64,000 nucleotides of DNA from Coxiellaceae bacterium. Its GTDB lineage: Bacteria; Pseudomonadota; Gammaproteobacteria; Coxiellales; Coxiellaceae. A program made the translations under genes and the position numbers. The stretch is from the NCBI GenBank assembly GCA_011523685.1, contig WTGG01000020.1, positions 124,001 through 188,000 on the forward strand. The letters run 5' to 3'. Shown piece after piece: positions 19,025 to 30,501 of the stretch; the stretch's first letter is position 1, and each line of letters starts with the position of its first letter. A model generated the notes under the pieces. That model was given only the letters and a program-made list of their open reading frames with translations, made no database searches and had not been told where the DNA came from.

Positions 19025-19740
19025 TGTAATCTCCTTGATTTATAGATGACGAATATAAAAAATTCCGTTTAAAAACCGGCAACATCCTAGCAAAATAAAA
19101 AAAATTAAAATAGGTGATAAATATCCGCATTAATAGATCGAATATAATAAAAAAAAAGTCTGTTTCTTTATAAATCAATACTGAAATTAATGGACAAAGC
19201 CATCTATTTAATTGGCAAAAAAAAAATCAAAATCAGCACTTTAATCCACAAAAAAAATAAAAGATTAAGCTAATATTATTTTTACAATTCTATTGTATCG
19301 CTACACTAAGGAATAAAAAAATACCTAACAACAATCAATATCAAAAGGGCCATCAAAACATCAGCTCGAATACAAAGAGCACCTTAGCATCGCCCTATGT
19401 AAAATTGACCTTGATAAACTATTCATGAAACTCGTAATAACTAGATCGTATTTGACGAGCAAATAAAACTATCCATTGAGGAACAACAACAACTCTTGTA
19501 CTGATTCACCAATTATCATGTGTGTTACCGATAGCGTATTTACTTTTTCACAATTCCTAAAATTTGAATCACCGAAATACTGGACACAGTAGCAAACATG
19601 TTCTCGTATTTTTCCAGTTGCAGAGAGAGCAGATTACTGAGCCAACCCAGCTTCACCCTCTCAGTGAAATATTCATACCTTGAAAAAATAAATACAACAT
19701 AGTTAACATGAGACTATAAAAAAACATCAAGGACACTATA
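19025..19740. other. 716-base AT-rich gap between the transporter and the serpin
   Basis: No intact gene seen. Poly-A runs dominate the left third. On the minus strand 19540-19683 is an open stretch of 47 codons (containing TERVKLGWLSNLLSLQLEKY) without a convincing start. Further along the same strand, about 19330-19460, protein-like stretches such as ARQIRSSYYEFHE and GDAKVLFVFELMF are broken by stops. This may be a decayed gene, possibly of a mobile element; I could not identify it. The right end carries the serpin leader with AAGGA. Confidence 0.4.
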
Positions 19741-21054
19741 ATGTTTAAATATGCCTTCAAAGGAATTGCTGTCATTGCTTTATCCATATATCTCGTTAAT
19801 TCCTTAGCAAAACCAGCTAATCAGGCCACACCTCCACAGCTACCGTCTAACGCTGCATTTTCATATGCCTTATACCAAGCATTACCCAGTAAAAATGACA
19901 ATTTTGCTATATCACCTTTTAGCTTACGTCAATGTTTAGCGCTTGTTTATATGGGGGCTGATGCGAACATACAAGAAAAAATGGATGCTGTTCTCAACTA
20001 TCATCTAACGGATTCTAAATTGGTTGATGCGTTAAACCTAGAATACAAACTGTTGCAACAATCTATCAACCACCCAATAAAAACCACCCCCTATAATCAA
20101 GCCAATGACAATAAAGCGATAATAAATAACCCACCGAATCAATCAACAACTTCAAAAAACAAGCTACTCATCAATAACTCCGCCTGGATAAACAACCAGC
20201 ATGCCTTCAATAAAAAATACCAAACCTTAATTCAATCGCTGAATAACACTAGTCTAAATTCATTCAATGCTCACCAAGCTGATCAAAGCGCTCAAATAAT
20301 CAATCAATGGATTTATGATCACACCCAAGGCATGATCACCAAGGTTATTGAACCACAAAATATAACACCAGCAGCAGAAGCTTTTCTGATTGATACTTTA
20401 TACCTCAAAGCAACATGGGAGACACCCTTTAAAAAAGAAAATACAAGAAACGAACCTTTTTACGAAACACCTAAACAACCCGTTCTGACATCGATGATGC
20501 ATAATGGAGATATTGACCTCCCCTACTACTCCGACGATAACTTCCAATCTATCATGCTACCTTACAACAACTCTGACCTTAGCATGATCATATTACTACC
20601 TAAAAACCGAACAACAACACTAGCCTCGATTCGATCGACCATACCTTCAATTTCTAAACTAGCAACATCATTTAAAACAACTCATTTTAAAATTGACCTA
20701 TCGCTGCCTAGCTTCACCATACAGTCAAAATGGAAGAATTTATTAAACACGTTCACCACAATGGCTCAACTACCCTCAAATCCACCTATAAATCAAATGA
20801 TAGACGCACCGCCATCTTCGATACGTTTAACCGATATCATACAAAAGTGCAAAATCACTATGAATGAATCAGGCACTAAAGCCGCAGCAGCCACTGTAGC
20901 AAGAATGGCTGCTGGAGCCACCCCAGGAAATGCCATACCAGTTCCACGGATTGTATTTAATGCCAATCATCCTTTTATTTTTGTAGTCTACGATCGAACT
21001 TCTAATAATATTTTATTTTTAGGTGAAGTAAACCAGGCGCCAAGCTCAACTTAA
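19741..21054 (+). CDS. Serpin-family protease inhibitor with signal peptide
   Basis: A 437-residue protein with an N-terminal signal peptide (about residues 1-24, core FKGIAVIALSIYLVNSLA), so it is exported. The serpin fold is clear: NFAISPFSLRQCLALVYMGA, LIDTLYLKATWETPF, MMHNGDIDLPYY, and the C-terminal NANHPFIFVVYDRTSNNILF plus LGEV. The reactive-loop hinge ESGTKAAAAT (376-385) keeps the small residues of inhibitory serpins that insert into sheet A. The scissile bond falls near ARMAAGATPG, suggesting a small-residue-specific target such as an elastase- or subtilisin-like protease (inference). Serpins are uncommon in proteobacteria. AAGGA precedes the ATG. Confidence 0.92.
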   Translation: MFKYAFKGIAVIALSIYLVNSLAKPANQATPPQLPSNAAFSYALYQALPSKNDNFAISPFSLRQCLALVYMGADANIQEKMDAVLNYHLTDSKLVDALNLEYKLLQQSINHPIKTTPYNQANDNKAIINNPPNQSTTSKNKLLINNSAWINNQHAFNKKYQTLIQSLNNTSLNSFNAHQADQSAQIINQWIYDHTQGMITKVIEPQNITPAAEAFLIDTLYLKATWETPFKKENTRNEPFYETPKQPVLTSMMHNGDIDLPYYSDDNFQSIMLPYNNSDLSMIILLPKNRTTTLASIRSTIPSISKLATSFKTTHFKIDLSLPSFTIQSKWKNLLNTFTTMAQLPSNPPINQMIDAPPSSIRLTDIIQKCKITMNESGTKAAAATVARMAAGATPGNAIPVPRIVFNANHPFIFVVYDRTSNNILFLGEVNQAPSST

Positions 21055-21149
21055 TAAACGCAACTATTACGCGAGACAATCAATGCACGATAGTATGAGC
21101 GGCAATGTTTTTTTCAGCCGTACCTCTAGATAAAACATCCCTTTTATTT

Positions 21150-22781
<1,632 letters not shown>

Positions 22782-22872
22782 TTACTAATAATCAACTAAA
22801 AACGGGAGTCAAGTATACTGAAAAAAACGCATCAACCCAACTAGAATCGGGTCATAATATCTTAAGAATACC

Positions 22873-23799
22873 TTATCTCAACCAGGCTCTCGCATCGACC
22901 ACATCCTGACCAATTTGCGCTACCAGATCATCCACTGAATCAAAATTTAATTCTTCTCGTAACTGGTGCAAAAATTCCACCCTCAAATACTCACCATAGA
23001 TCTCTCGATTAAAATCTAAGATAAACACTTCCAATAAAGGCTGCTCAACTTTAAAAACTGGACGATAACCAATACTGGCAACACCGTGAGCTACAAAACC
23101 CGGGCCATGCACACGCACCACAAATACCCCCGTTAAGGGTGATAATGTACGATACAACGGAATATTTGCCGTTGGAAACCCCCAAGTTCGACCACGTTGA
23201 TCCCCCCGAACGACAGGACCATACAAACTGTAAGCACGCCCCATCAACTTTTGCGCTTCTGCTATATTACCCTGACTCAATAACTGTCGTACCTGAGTAC
23301 TACTGACTCGCATACCATGAACTGTCATTGATGGAATTTGATGCACCTGAAAACCATACTGCTCACCCAAAGAAGCCAATAAAGCATAATCACCTTGACG
23401 CGAAGCACCAAAACGGAAATCATCCCCAATTATGACCGCCTTGACATTCAGTCGATCGACTAAAAACTGATTAACGAAATCAATGGCAGGCATAGTGGCC
23501 ATTGCACGGTTAAATCGCAAACAAACCAAAAAATCTAACGCATAAGGTTGCAATGCCAACCACTTTTCACGCAGTCGCATTAATCGCACCTGACTTTCAC
23601 CGCCGGAAAAATAATCTTTAGGATGAGGTTGAAACGTCAGCAAGACCGAAGGTACTCTTTCTTGCTTTGCTAATGTTATCGTCTCTTGCAGTAATTGCTG
23701 ATGCGCCAAATGCAGGCCATCAAAACTGCCCAATGTCACTACTGAACCGCGCTTAAAAAAAGATTGTGTTTTATAGGGGATACTCCGTAGAACTTTCAC
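22873..23799 (-). CDS. ribF: Bifunctional riboflavin kinase / FAD synthetase
   Basis: Makes FMN and then FAD. The N-terminal adenylyltransferase domain shows VVTLGSFDGLHLAHQQLL and IIGDDFRFGASRQGD, then VSSTQVRQLLSQGNI. The C-terminal kinase domain shows RGRTWGFPTANIPL and a long strand set ending VEFLHQLREELNF. The frame is open from ATG 23814, but GTG 23799 overlaps the murJ stop by four bases (GTGA) and gives the usual N-terminus (VKVLRSIPY), so I use it. The murJ-ribF order is common in gammaproteobacteria. Confidence 0.96.
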   Translation of the reverse strand: MKVLRSIPYKTQSFFKRGSVVTLGSFDGLHLAHQQLLQETITLAKQERVPSVLLTFQPHPKDYFSGGESQVRLMRLREKWLALQPYALDFLVCLRFNRAMATMPAIDFVNQFLVDRLNVKAVIIGDDFRFGASRQGDYALLASLGEQYGFQVHQIPSMTVHGMRVSSTQVRQLLSQGNIAEAQKLMGRAYSLYGPVVRGDQRGRTWGFPTANIPLYRTLSPLTGVFVVRVHGPGFVAHGVASIGYRPVFKVEQPLLEVFILDFNREIYGEYLRVEFLHQLREELNFDSVDDLVAQIGQDVVDARAWLR

Positions 23800-25340
23800 T
23801 CGCCACCCACCCATTTTAAATCATTAAAACGAACACCCGTCACCCATAAAACAACGGTATAGACCGAGACAGACAAAACAATAACACTCATAAGGTGCGT
23901 ACTTCTCATCCAAGTATTCCACACAATCCACTGTGCTAACACACCAGCAGACCATAATGCTGTTATCGCCAATGCAACGTTAGCGACCAACAACCGAGCG
24001 ATGAAGAGGAACCAACCAGGCTGAGGTTGATACAGACCATCACGCAACAAAACACGCAATAACCATAGCCCGTTACAATATGATGCTAACGATGTGGCTA
24101 ATGCCAATCCGATATGATGCAGTGGAAAAATGAATACCATATTTAATACCACATTAACCAACAAAGCGACTGCAGCCACTTTAACCGGTGTGTGGATATT
24201 CTGACGGGCATAAAAAGCAGTAGCTAAAATTTTAACCAACATAAAAGCTGGCAAACCCGCAGCAAACGCCATTAAACTCATCGACGCCATATTGACATCC
24301 CTTACCGTAAACTCTCCATGCAGCAATAACGTAGCTAAAATAGGGCCAGCCAAACAACACAAACCTACAGCAGCCGGCAAACCAACTAACCCCAAAGTCC
24401 GTAGCGACCAATCAAGTGTTTTTGAATAAGCCTGTTCTGATTGACTAGAGAAATGTCGAGATAAACTCGGCAGCGAGACAGTGGCCAATGCCACACCAAT
24501 CACACCCAAAGGTAAAAATGTTAGTCGATCGGAATAATACAACCACGAGATACTACCCGAGGGCAAAAAAGAAGCAAAAAAGCCATCAATCAGCAATCCG
24601 AGCTGTGCCACAGACACACCGAATAAAGCAGGCACCATTTTTTTCAACACACGCCATACTGCAGCATCACGCCAATCGAACCTGAGCCGTGGCATCAGAC
24701 CAACACGGTAAAGGGCTCCCCATTGCAAACCACACTGCAACAGCCCTCCCATGATGACACCCCAAGCTAAGACATAAATAGGCTGATGATAATAGGCAAC
24801 ACCAAATACAGCAGCTGTAATCATGGCAACATTTAGCAGTACTGGCGATAGAGCTGGAACAGCAAATCGTTGCCAGGCATTAAGCACCGCTCCTGCAAAA
24901 GCAGCCATCGAAATTAAAAGTAAATATGGAAAAGTTATATATAACAGACCTTTAGATAACTCAAACCGTAAAGGGTGATGCAAAAAACCTGGGGCAAATA
25001 GGATAATCAGCAAAGGCACTGCTATCTCAGCCAATACTACAATAACCATCAATGCACCCAATAATGCACCAGCAACACGGCCCATAAATGCCTGTACGTC
25101 ATTCTCAGATTGCTGAACTTTATATTCCGTTAAAATGGGGACAAACGCTTGAGAAAAAGCACCTTCCGCAAATAACCTTCTGAAAAAATTAGGAATTTTG
25201 AATGCAATCACAAAGGCGTCAAACGCAGGTCCGGCACCAAAGAAACCCGCCAACACCACATCTCGAATAAAACCCAACACACGAGAGACCATCGTCATAG
25301 TCGCCACAATACCCGTGGACTTTACCAATTTTTTACTCAT
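23796..25340 (-). CDS. murJ: Lipid II flippase MurJ
   Basis: Flips lipid II across the inner membrane for peptidoglycan synthesis. The 514-residue product has about 14 membrane helices, opening with STGIVATMTMVSRVLGFIRD and FFGAGPAFDAFVIAFKIPNF, then RRLFAEGAFSQAFVPILTEY, the highly conserved MviN/MurJ region, and GSISWLYYSDRLTFLPLGVI further on. rpsT is divergent and ribF overlaps downstream. Confidence 0.97.
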   Translation of the reverse strand: MSKKLVKSTGIVATMTMVSRVLGFIRDVVLAGFFGAGPAFDAFVIAFKIPNFFRRLFAEGAFSQAFVPILTEYKVQQSENDVQAFMGRVAGALLGALMVIVVLAEIAVPLLIILFAPGFLHHPLRFELSKGLLYITFPYLLLISMAAFAGAVLNAWQRFAVPALSPVLLNVAMITAAVFGVAYYHQPIYVLAWGVIMGGLLQCGLQWGALYRVGLMPRLRFDWRDAAVWRVLKKMVPALFGVSVAQLGLLIDGFFASFLPSGSISWLYYSDRLTFLPLGVIGVALATVSLPSLSRHFSSQSEQAYSKTLDWSLRTLGLVGLPAAVGLCCLAGPILATLLLHGEFTVRDVNMASMSLMAFAAGLPAFMLVKILATAFYARQNIHTPVKVAAVALLVNVVLNMVFIFPLHHIGLALATSLASYCNGLWLLRVLLRDGLYQPQPGWFLFIARLLVANVALAITALWSAGVLAQWIVWNTWMRSTHLMSVIVLSVSVYTVVLWVTGVRFNDLKWVGGE

Positions 25341-25522
25341 AATCGGGCTATACCTAGAAAAGTGATCCTAATATAAGGATCAATAACTGAATCGCTATGC
25401 TAACCAAGTCATACTCACAAGACAAGCGACGGATATTAACGGCTCCAGCGCATTGACAAATTCCACCAAACCAGGCATATTGCCGGGCTTGAAAATAACT
25501 ATTAACACTAAGGGAGCACTCC

Positions 25523-25792
25523 GTGGCCAATTCCCCACAAGCAAGAAAACGAGCACGCCAAGCTGACAAACGTCGCGACCATAACATGGCACAACGCACA
25601 AAAATGCGCACCTTCCTCAAAAAAGCACAACAAGCTATTACAAGCGAAGATAAAACTACAGCGCCTACTGCCTGTGCAGAAGCTATCAAAACATTAGATA
25701 TGGCTGCTAGTCACAACATTATTCATCGCAATAAAGCTGCTCGACTCAAAAGTCGTTTAGTTGCAAAACTAAAGAAAGTCACACAGGCTTAA
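25523..25792 (+). CDS. rpsT: 30S ribosomal protein S20
   Basis: Small-subunit assembly protein. The 89-residue basic product reads ANSPQARKRARQADKRRDHN and ends in a run of Lys/Arg helices (RNKAARLKSRLVAKLKK). The start codon is GTG, with GGGAG nine bases upstream; Escherichia coli rpsT also uses a non-ATG codon (UUG), where it matters for autoregulation. Divergent from murJ. A hairpin and T-run follow. Confidence 0.97.
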   Translation: MANSPQARKRARQADKRRDHNMAQRTKMRTFLKKAQQAITSEDKTTAPTACAEAIKTLDMAASHNIIHRNKAARLKSRLVAKLKKVTQA

Positions 25793-25814
25793 AACCTGTT
25801 TGAAACACATTATT

Positions 25815-25848
25815 ATCGCCTCGATAATCCTTATCTTGGCGATTTTTT
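25815..25848 (+). terminator. Rho-independent terminator of rpsT
   Basis: ATCGCC (25815-25820) pairs with GGCGAT (25838-25843), followed by a run of seven T. An inner CGATAA/TTATC pairing can extend the fold. It starts about 22 bases after the rpsT stop. Confidence 0.75.
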
Positions 25849-25863
25849 TATCTACTACTCAAA

Positions 25864-26907
<1,044 letters not shown>

Positions 26908-26926
26908 CTATCTCTTTGAATAGATA

Positions 26927-26956
26927 TAAAAAAGCCTCATCACAACGACGAGGCTT
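26927..26956 (-). terminator. Rho-independent terminator after rpmA
   Basis: On the reverse strand AAGCCTC (26950-26956 read in reverse) pairs with GAGGCTT (26932-26938), followed by T residues to about 26927. It separates rplU-rpmA from obgE, so obgE probably has its own promoter or depends on readthrough. Confidence 0.78.
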
Positions 26957-26980
26957 TATACAAAACAATCTGCAAACAGA

Positions 26981-27244
26981 CTAGGCGCTGACCGCTTCCA
27001 CAGAAACTGTGCGACGACGCTTAGGGCCTTTAACAGAAAAGACCACCTTACCTGGTACAAGTGCATATAACGTATGATCACGCCCCATACCAACACCAAC
27101 ACCAGCGTGCCAATGAGTACCTCTTTGACGTGCAATGATATTACCTGGAATGACAGATTCGCCACCAAAATGTTTAACCCCTAAAAACTTAGGATTCGAA
27201 TCGCGACCGTTACGAGTACTACCACCCGCCTTCTTATGAGCCAT
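26981..27244 (-). CDS. rpmA: 50S ribosomal protein L27
   Basis: Large-subunit protein whose N-terminus reaches towards the peptidyl-transferase centre. The 87-residue product reads [20 protein letters not shown], then [20 protein letters not shown] and [21 protein letters not shown] precedes the ATG. It follows rplU after about 41 bases. Confidence 0.98.
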   Translation of the reverse strand: MAHKKAGGSTRNGRDSNPKFLGVKHFGGESVIPGNIIARQRGTHWHAGVGVGMGRDHTLYALVPGKVVFSVKGPKRRRTVSVEAVSA

Positions 27245-27285
27245 TTTTTACCTCTTTGTTAAATTAATATACCAAACTGCTGATC

Positions 27286-27603
27286 TTAAGCAGCAACGCT
27301 GATACCAACAACCTTCACCGCTGTGTAATACTGACGATGTCCCATTTGCTTCATATGGTGCTTACGACGCTTAAACTTGATAATGTGTACTTTTTTTGCG
27401 CGATCTTGGGCAACAACCTCAACGGTTACCTTTGCACCCGACACATGCGGCGCACCAACATGCTGTGTTTCACCATCGGAAACCAATAACACCTCGGGTA
27501 ACTCTAATTGCTCACCCACTTGTGCAGCGCACTTTTCTAAACGAATCACATCACCTTCAGCGACTTGATATTGTTTTCCACCATTGGCAATTACTGCATA
27601 CAT
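27286..27603 (-). CDS. rplU: 50S ribosomal protein L21
   Basis: Large-subunit protein that binds 23S rRNA. The 105-residue product starts MYAVIANGGKQYQVAEGDV and ends with the basic VHIIKFKRRKHHMKQMGHRQ then TAVKVVGI, all typical. GAGGAAGG precedes the ATG. First gene of rplU-rpmA; divergent from ispB, as in many gammaproteobacteria. Confidence 0.98.
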   Translation of the reverse strand: MYAVIANGGKQYQVAEGDVIRLEKCAAQVGEQLELPEVLLVSDGETQHVGAPHVSGAKVTVEVVAQDRAKKVHIIKFKRRKHHMKQMGHRQYYTAVKVVGISVAA

Positions 27604-27733
27604 AAGCCTTCCTCATCACGTTCTGACTATTAAGTCGGTGGATTGTACGGAATCTTATCGCTGCAAGCAAGCAATTATCCACCCTGAGTGATTAAAAAAG
27701 GACATCAATAACGTACAGAATCCTTAACCTGTC

Positions 27734-27762
27734 TTGACACAGAACCAGGATACTCCTAGGAT
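27734..27762 (+). promoter_or_regulatory. Strong promoter abutting the ispB start codon
   Basis: A perfect TTGACA (27734-27739), a 17-base spacer and TAGGAT (27757-27762). +1 would fall at about 27769, the A of the ispB ATG. AGGA inside the -10 hexamer is at Shine-Dalgarno distance, so a longer message from another promoter is the alternative reading. Confidence 0.6.
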
Positions 27763-27768
27763 TGGCGC

Positions 27769-28755
27769 ATGAATTCAACGCTCACCAAAAATGCCCCAAC
27801 TTTGGCTGATATAACAGCACCTTGCGGCACCGACCTCCAGCAACTGAATCAACTGATCATTGATCGTCTCAGCTCAACTATCCCCCTGATCGAAGACATT
27901 ATTGCTCATATACTGAAAGGGCAGGCTAAACGACTACGGCCTCTTCTAGTGATACTCAGCGCTCATGCTTGCCACACATCCCCCCCAAAAGATTACCTTT
28001 TACTGGCAGCCATCATTGAATTTGTTCATACAGCGACACTACTCCATGACGACGTGGTTGATGAATCCCAATTAAGACGCGGACATCGAACAGCCAATAC
28101 CATGTGGGGGAACTCCGCTAGCGTACTGGTTGGTGACTTTCTCTATTCACGCGCTTTCCAAATGCTGACAGAAGTTAATAACACTCGTGTCATGAGTATT
28201 CTAGCCGACACCACTAACACACTCGCTGAAGGAGAGGTACTTCAGCTGATGAATCGTCAGGATGCTTCCTTAACAGAAGCAGATTACTTTGATGTTATCT
28301 ACCGAAAAACCGCAAAACTATTCGAATCCTCTGGCGAAATAGCTGCTGTTGACACCCCATATCAATCCGCTATGGCTGACTATGGTCGCCATCTTGGCTT
28401 ATGCTTTCAAATTATTGATGACCTACTGGACTACACTGGATCCAGTCAAAAAACAGGAAAAAACATAGGCGATGACCTTGCTGAAGGAAAAATGACACTA
28501 CCTTTAATTTACGCACTGGAAAACGCCAACACCGAACAACGCCAATACATCCACAACAGCATTAAACAACCATCAGAGGAAGCGCTGCCGAGCATCCTAG
28601 CCTGCATCGAATCATCACAAGCCATCCCGCGCTGCCATGAACAGGCACAACAACAAGGCAAGCTTGCCATTGCCGCTATCGAACCACTCCCTGATTCTAA
28701 ATACAGACAAACCCTATTAGACTTAGTCCAATTTGCTCTTCGAAGACATTTCTAA
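27769..28755 (+). CDS. ispB: Polyprenyl (octaprenyl) diphosphate synthase
   Basis: Trans-prenyltransferase that builds the long isoprenoid chain of ubiquinone. First aspartate-rich motif in TATLLHDDVVDESQLRRGHR, second in CFQIIDDLLDYTGSSQKTGK, and the conserved GKNIGDDLAEGKMTLPLIYA. Its 328 residues match IspB. The chain length cannot be read directly; octaprenyl is inferred from the family. It is divergent from rplU. Confidence 0.95.
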   Translation: MNSTLTKNAPTLADITAPCGTDLQQLNQLIIDRLSSTIPLIEDIIAHILKGQAKRLRPLLVILSAHACHTSPPKDYLLLAAIIEFVHTATLLHDDVVDESQLRRGHRTANTMWGNSASVLVGDFLYSRAFQMLTEVNNTRVMSILADTTNTLAEGEVLQLMNRQDASLTEADYFDVIYRKTAKLFESSGEIAAVDTPYQSAMADYGRHLGLCFQIIDDLLDYTGSSQKTGKNIGDDLAEGKMTLPLIYALENANTEQRQYIHNSIKQPSEEALPSILACIESSQAIPRCHEQAQQQGKLAIAAIEPLPDSKYRQTLLDLVQFALRRHF

Positions 28756-28839
28756 AAAACCCCTATCTTTACAAAACTTTACAGACAGAAGTAACTAGCC
28801 GTATAATTCAAACTCACGACAACAACCTAAGGACAGGCC

Positions 28840-30420
28840 ATGTCTCGATTTATTGTTTTCTTTATTGTGTGCTTGCTATTCGCAGCAGGTTTGATGTTCT
28901 GTATCTACACGCAGCACGGCTATCTTTTTACTGCCTTAATGGGCTTCTTAGTTCTCGTTGGGCTTTATGATCACTTCATATCATCCAAAAACATCCTCCG
29001 ACTTTATCCAATTACAGGCCACCTACGCTATATTTTCGAGTCAATCCGTCCGGAGATACAGCAGTACTTTGTTGAAAGCAACTCCAATGGCCATCCCTAT
29101 GAGCGTGAAATGCGATCTTTGGTTTACCGACGAGCAAAAAATTCCATTGATACCCACCCATTTGGAACCGAACGAAACATCAAAGACCCCCACTTCACCT
29201 TTGCACAACACTCCTTACACGTTGTTCACCCTTCCAAGGACTCAAAACGCGTGCTATTTGGCAACGAACAGTGCCAACAACCCTATAGCGCTTCTGTTAT
29301 CAACATATCAGCTATGAGCTATGGCGCACTGAGCGCTAAAGCGATACGCACACTAAATCGTGGCGCCAAATTAGCAGGCATGGCACACAATACAGGCGAA
29401 GGCGGCCTTAGCAAGCATCACCTGAAAGAAGGTGGAGACTTAATTTGGCAATTGGGTACTGCCTATTTCGGAACTCGAGACAAAAATGGTTATTTTGATC
29501 CAACCACTTTTCAGAAAAAATCTCAATTACCTGCCGTCAAAATGATTGAAATTAAACTCTCCCAAGGAGCCAAGCCCTCACATGGTGGCGTTTTACCTGC
29601 CGCTAAAATTTCAAAAGAAATTGCTGAAATACGCGGCATTAAACGAGGACAAGATTGTATATCACCACCGACACACACCGCATTCTCAACACCCATTGAA
29701 ATGATGCATTTTATTCAAAAGCTCCGAGAACTTTCCAACGGAAAACCTATTGGCTTCAAAATTTGCATTGGCTATCGACGACAGTTCATGTCGATCTGCA
29801 AAGCCATGCTTGAAACAAATATTTTTCCTGATTTCATCACGGTTGATGGTGCTGAAGGCGGCACAGGTGCAGCACCGGTGGAATACACGAATTACCTTGG
29901 CGTGCCAGCTGACGAAGCAGTGGCTTTTGTGCACAACACACTCGTTGGAGCAAACATTAGACAGCATATTAAAATTATCAGCAGTGCAAAAGTTGTTTCA
30001 GGTTTTGACATCATTCGACGAATCGCACTAGGTGCAGACACCTGTAATCTTGCCAGACCTATGCTTTTTGCTATCGGCTGCGTGCAATCAGTCTCTTGTA
30101 ACACCAACAAATGCCCAACAGGCATTGCTACCACGAAAAAATCACGTGCTTACGCCATCAATCTTAAGAAAAAATCGCAACATGTTGCTAATTTTCACAA
30201 CAACACGATCAACAGCTTTCTCGAAATGATGGGCGCGATGGGAATACAACACCCAGATGAACTACATGCTCACCTGATCTATATCAGACAACCCGATGGA
30301 AAATCAACAACCTGTGATGATTTTTATAACTTCATAGAGCCTGGTCACTTTCTATCAGGTGACATCCATCCCTTCTACAACAGTCATTGGCAAGAAGCCA
30401 ATGCCAATAGCTTTGCTTAA
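28840..30420 (+). CDS. FMN-binding glutamate synthase-like protein, membrane-anchored
   Basis: A 526-residue protein with two N-terminal hydrophobic segments (first 45 residues) and then a GltB-type synthase domain. Motifs: INISAMSYGALSAKAIRTLN, AGMAHNTGEGGLSKHH, KLSQGAKPSHGGVLPAAKIS, VDGAEGGTGAAPVEY, and a Cys cluster (NTNKCPTGIATT) of the type that binds an Fe-S centre in GltB. The amidotransferase part and the GltD partner are absent, so classical glutamate synthesis is doubtful. Standalone members exist in many proteobacteria; the substrate is unknown to me. Confidence 0.85.
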   Translation: MSRFIVFFIVCLLFAAGLMFCIYTQHGYLFTALMGFLVLVGLYDHFISSKNILRLYPITGHLRYIFESIRPEIQQYFVESNSNGHPYEREMRSLVYRRAKNSIDTHPFGTERNIKDPHFTFAQHSLHVVHPSKDSKRVLFGNEQCQQPYSASVINISAMSYGALSAKAIRTLNRGAKLAGMAHNTGEGGLSKHHLKEGGDLIWQLGTAYFGTRDKNGYFDPTTFQKKSQLPAVKMIEIKLSQGAKPSHGGVLPAAKISKEIAEIRGIKRGQDCISPPTHTAFSTPIEMMHFIQKLRELSNGKPIGFKICIGYRRQFMSICKAMLETNIFPDFITVDGAEGGTGAAPVEYTNYLGVPADEAVAFVHNTLVGANIRQHIKIISSAKVVSGFDIIRRIALGADTCNLARPMLFAIGCVQSVSCNTNKCPTGIATTKKSRAYAINLKKKSQHVANFHNNTINSFLEMMGAMGIQHPDELHAHLIYIRQPDGKSTTCDDFYNFIEPGHFLSGDIHPFYNSHWQEANANSFA

Positions 30421-30501
30421 AAAAGGTCTAACAGTTCCTTTACTTATGGGCCCTGTGCTAACATAGCTCCATCTGGCTATTGCCTCACATAGGACATACT
30501 T

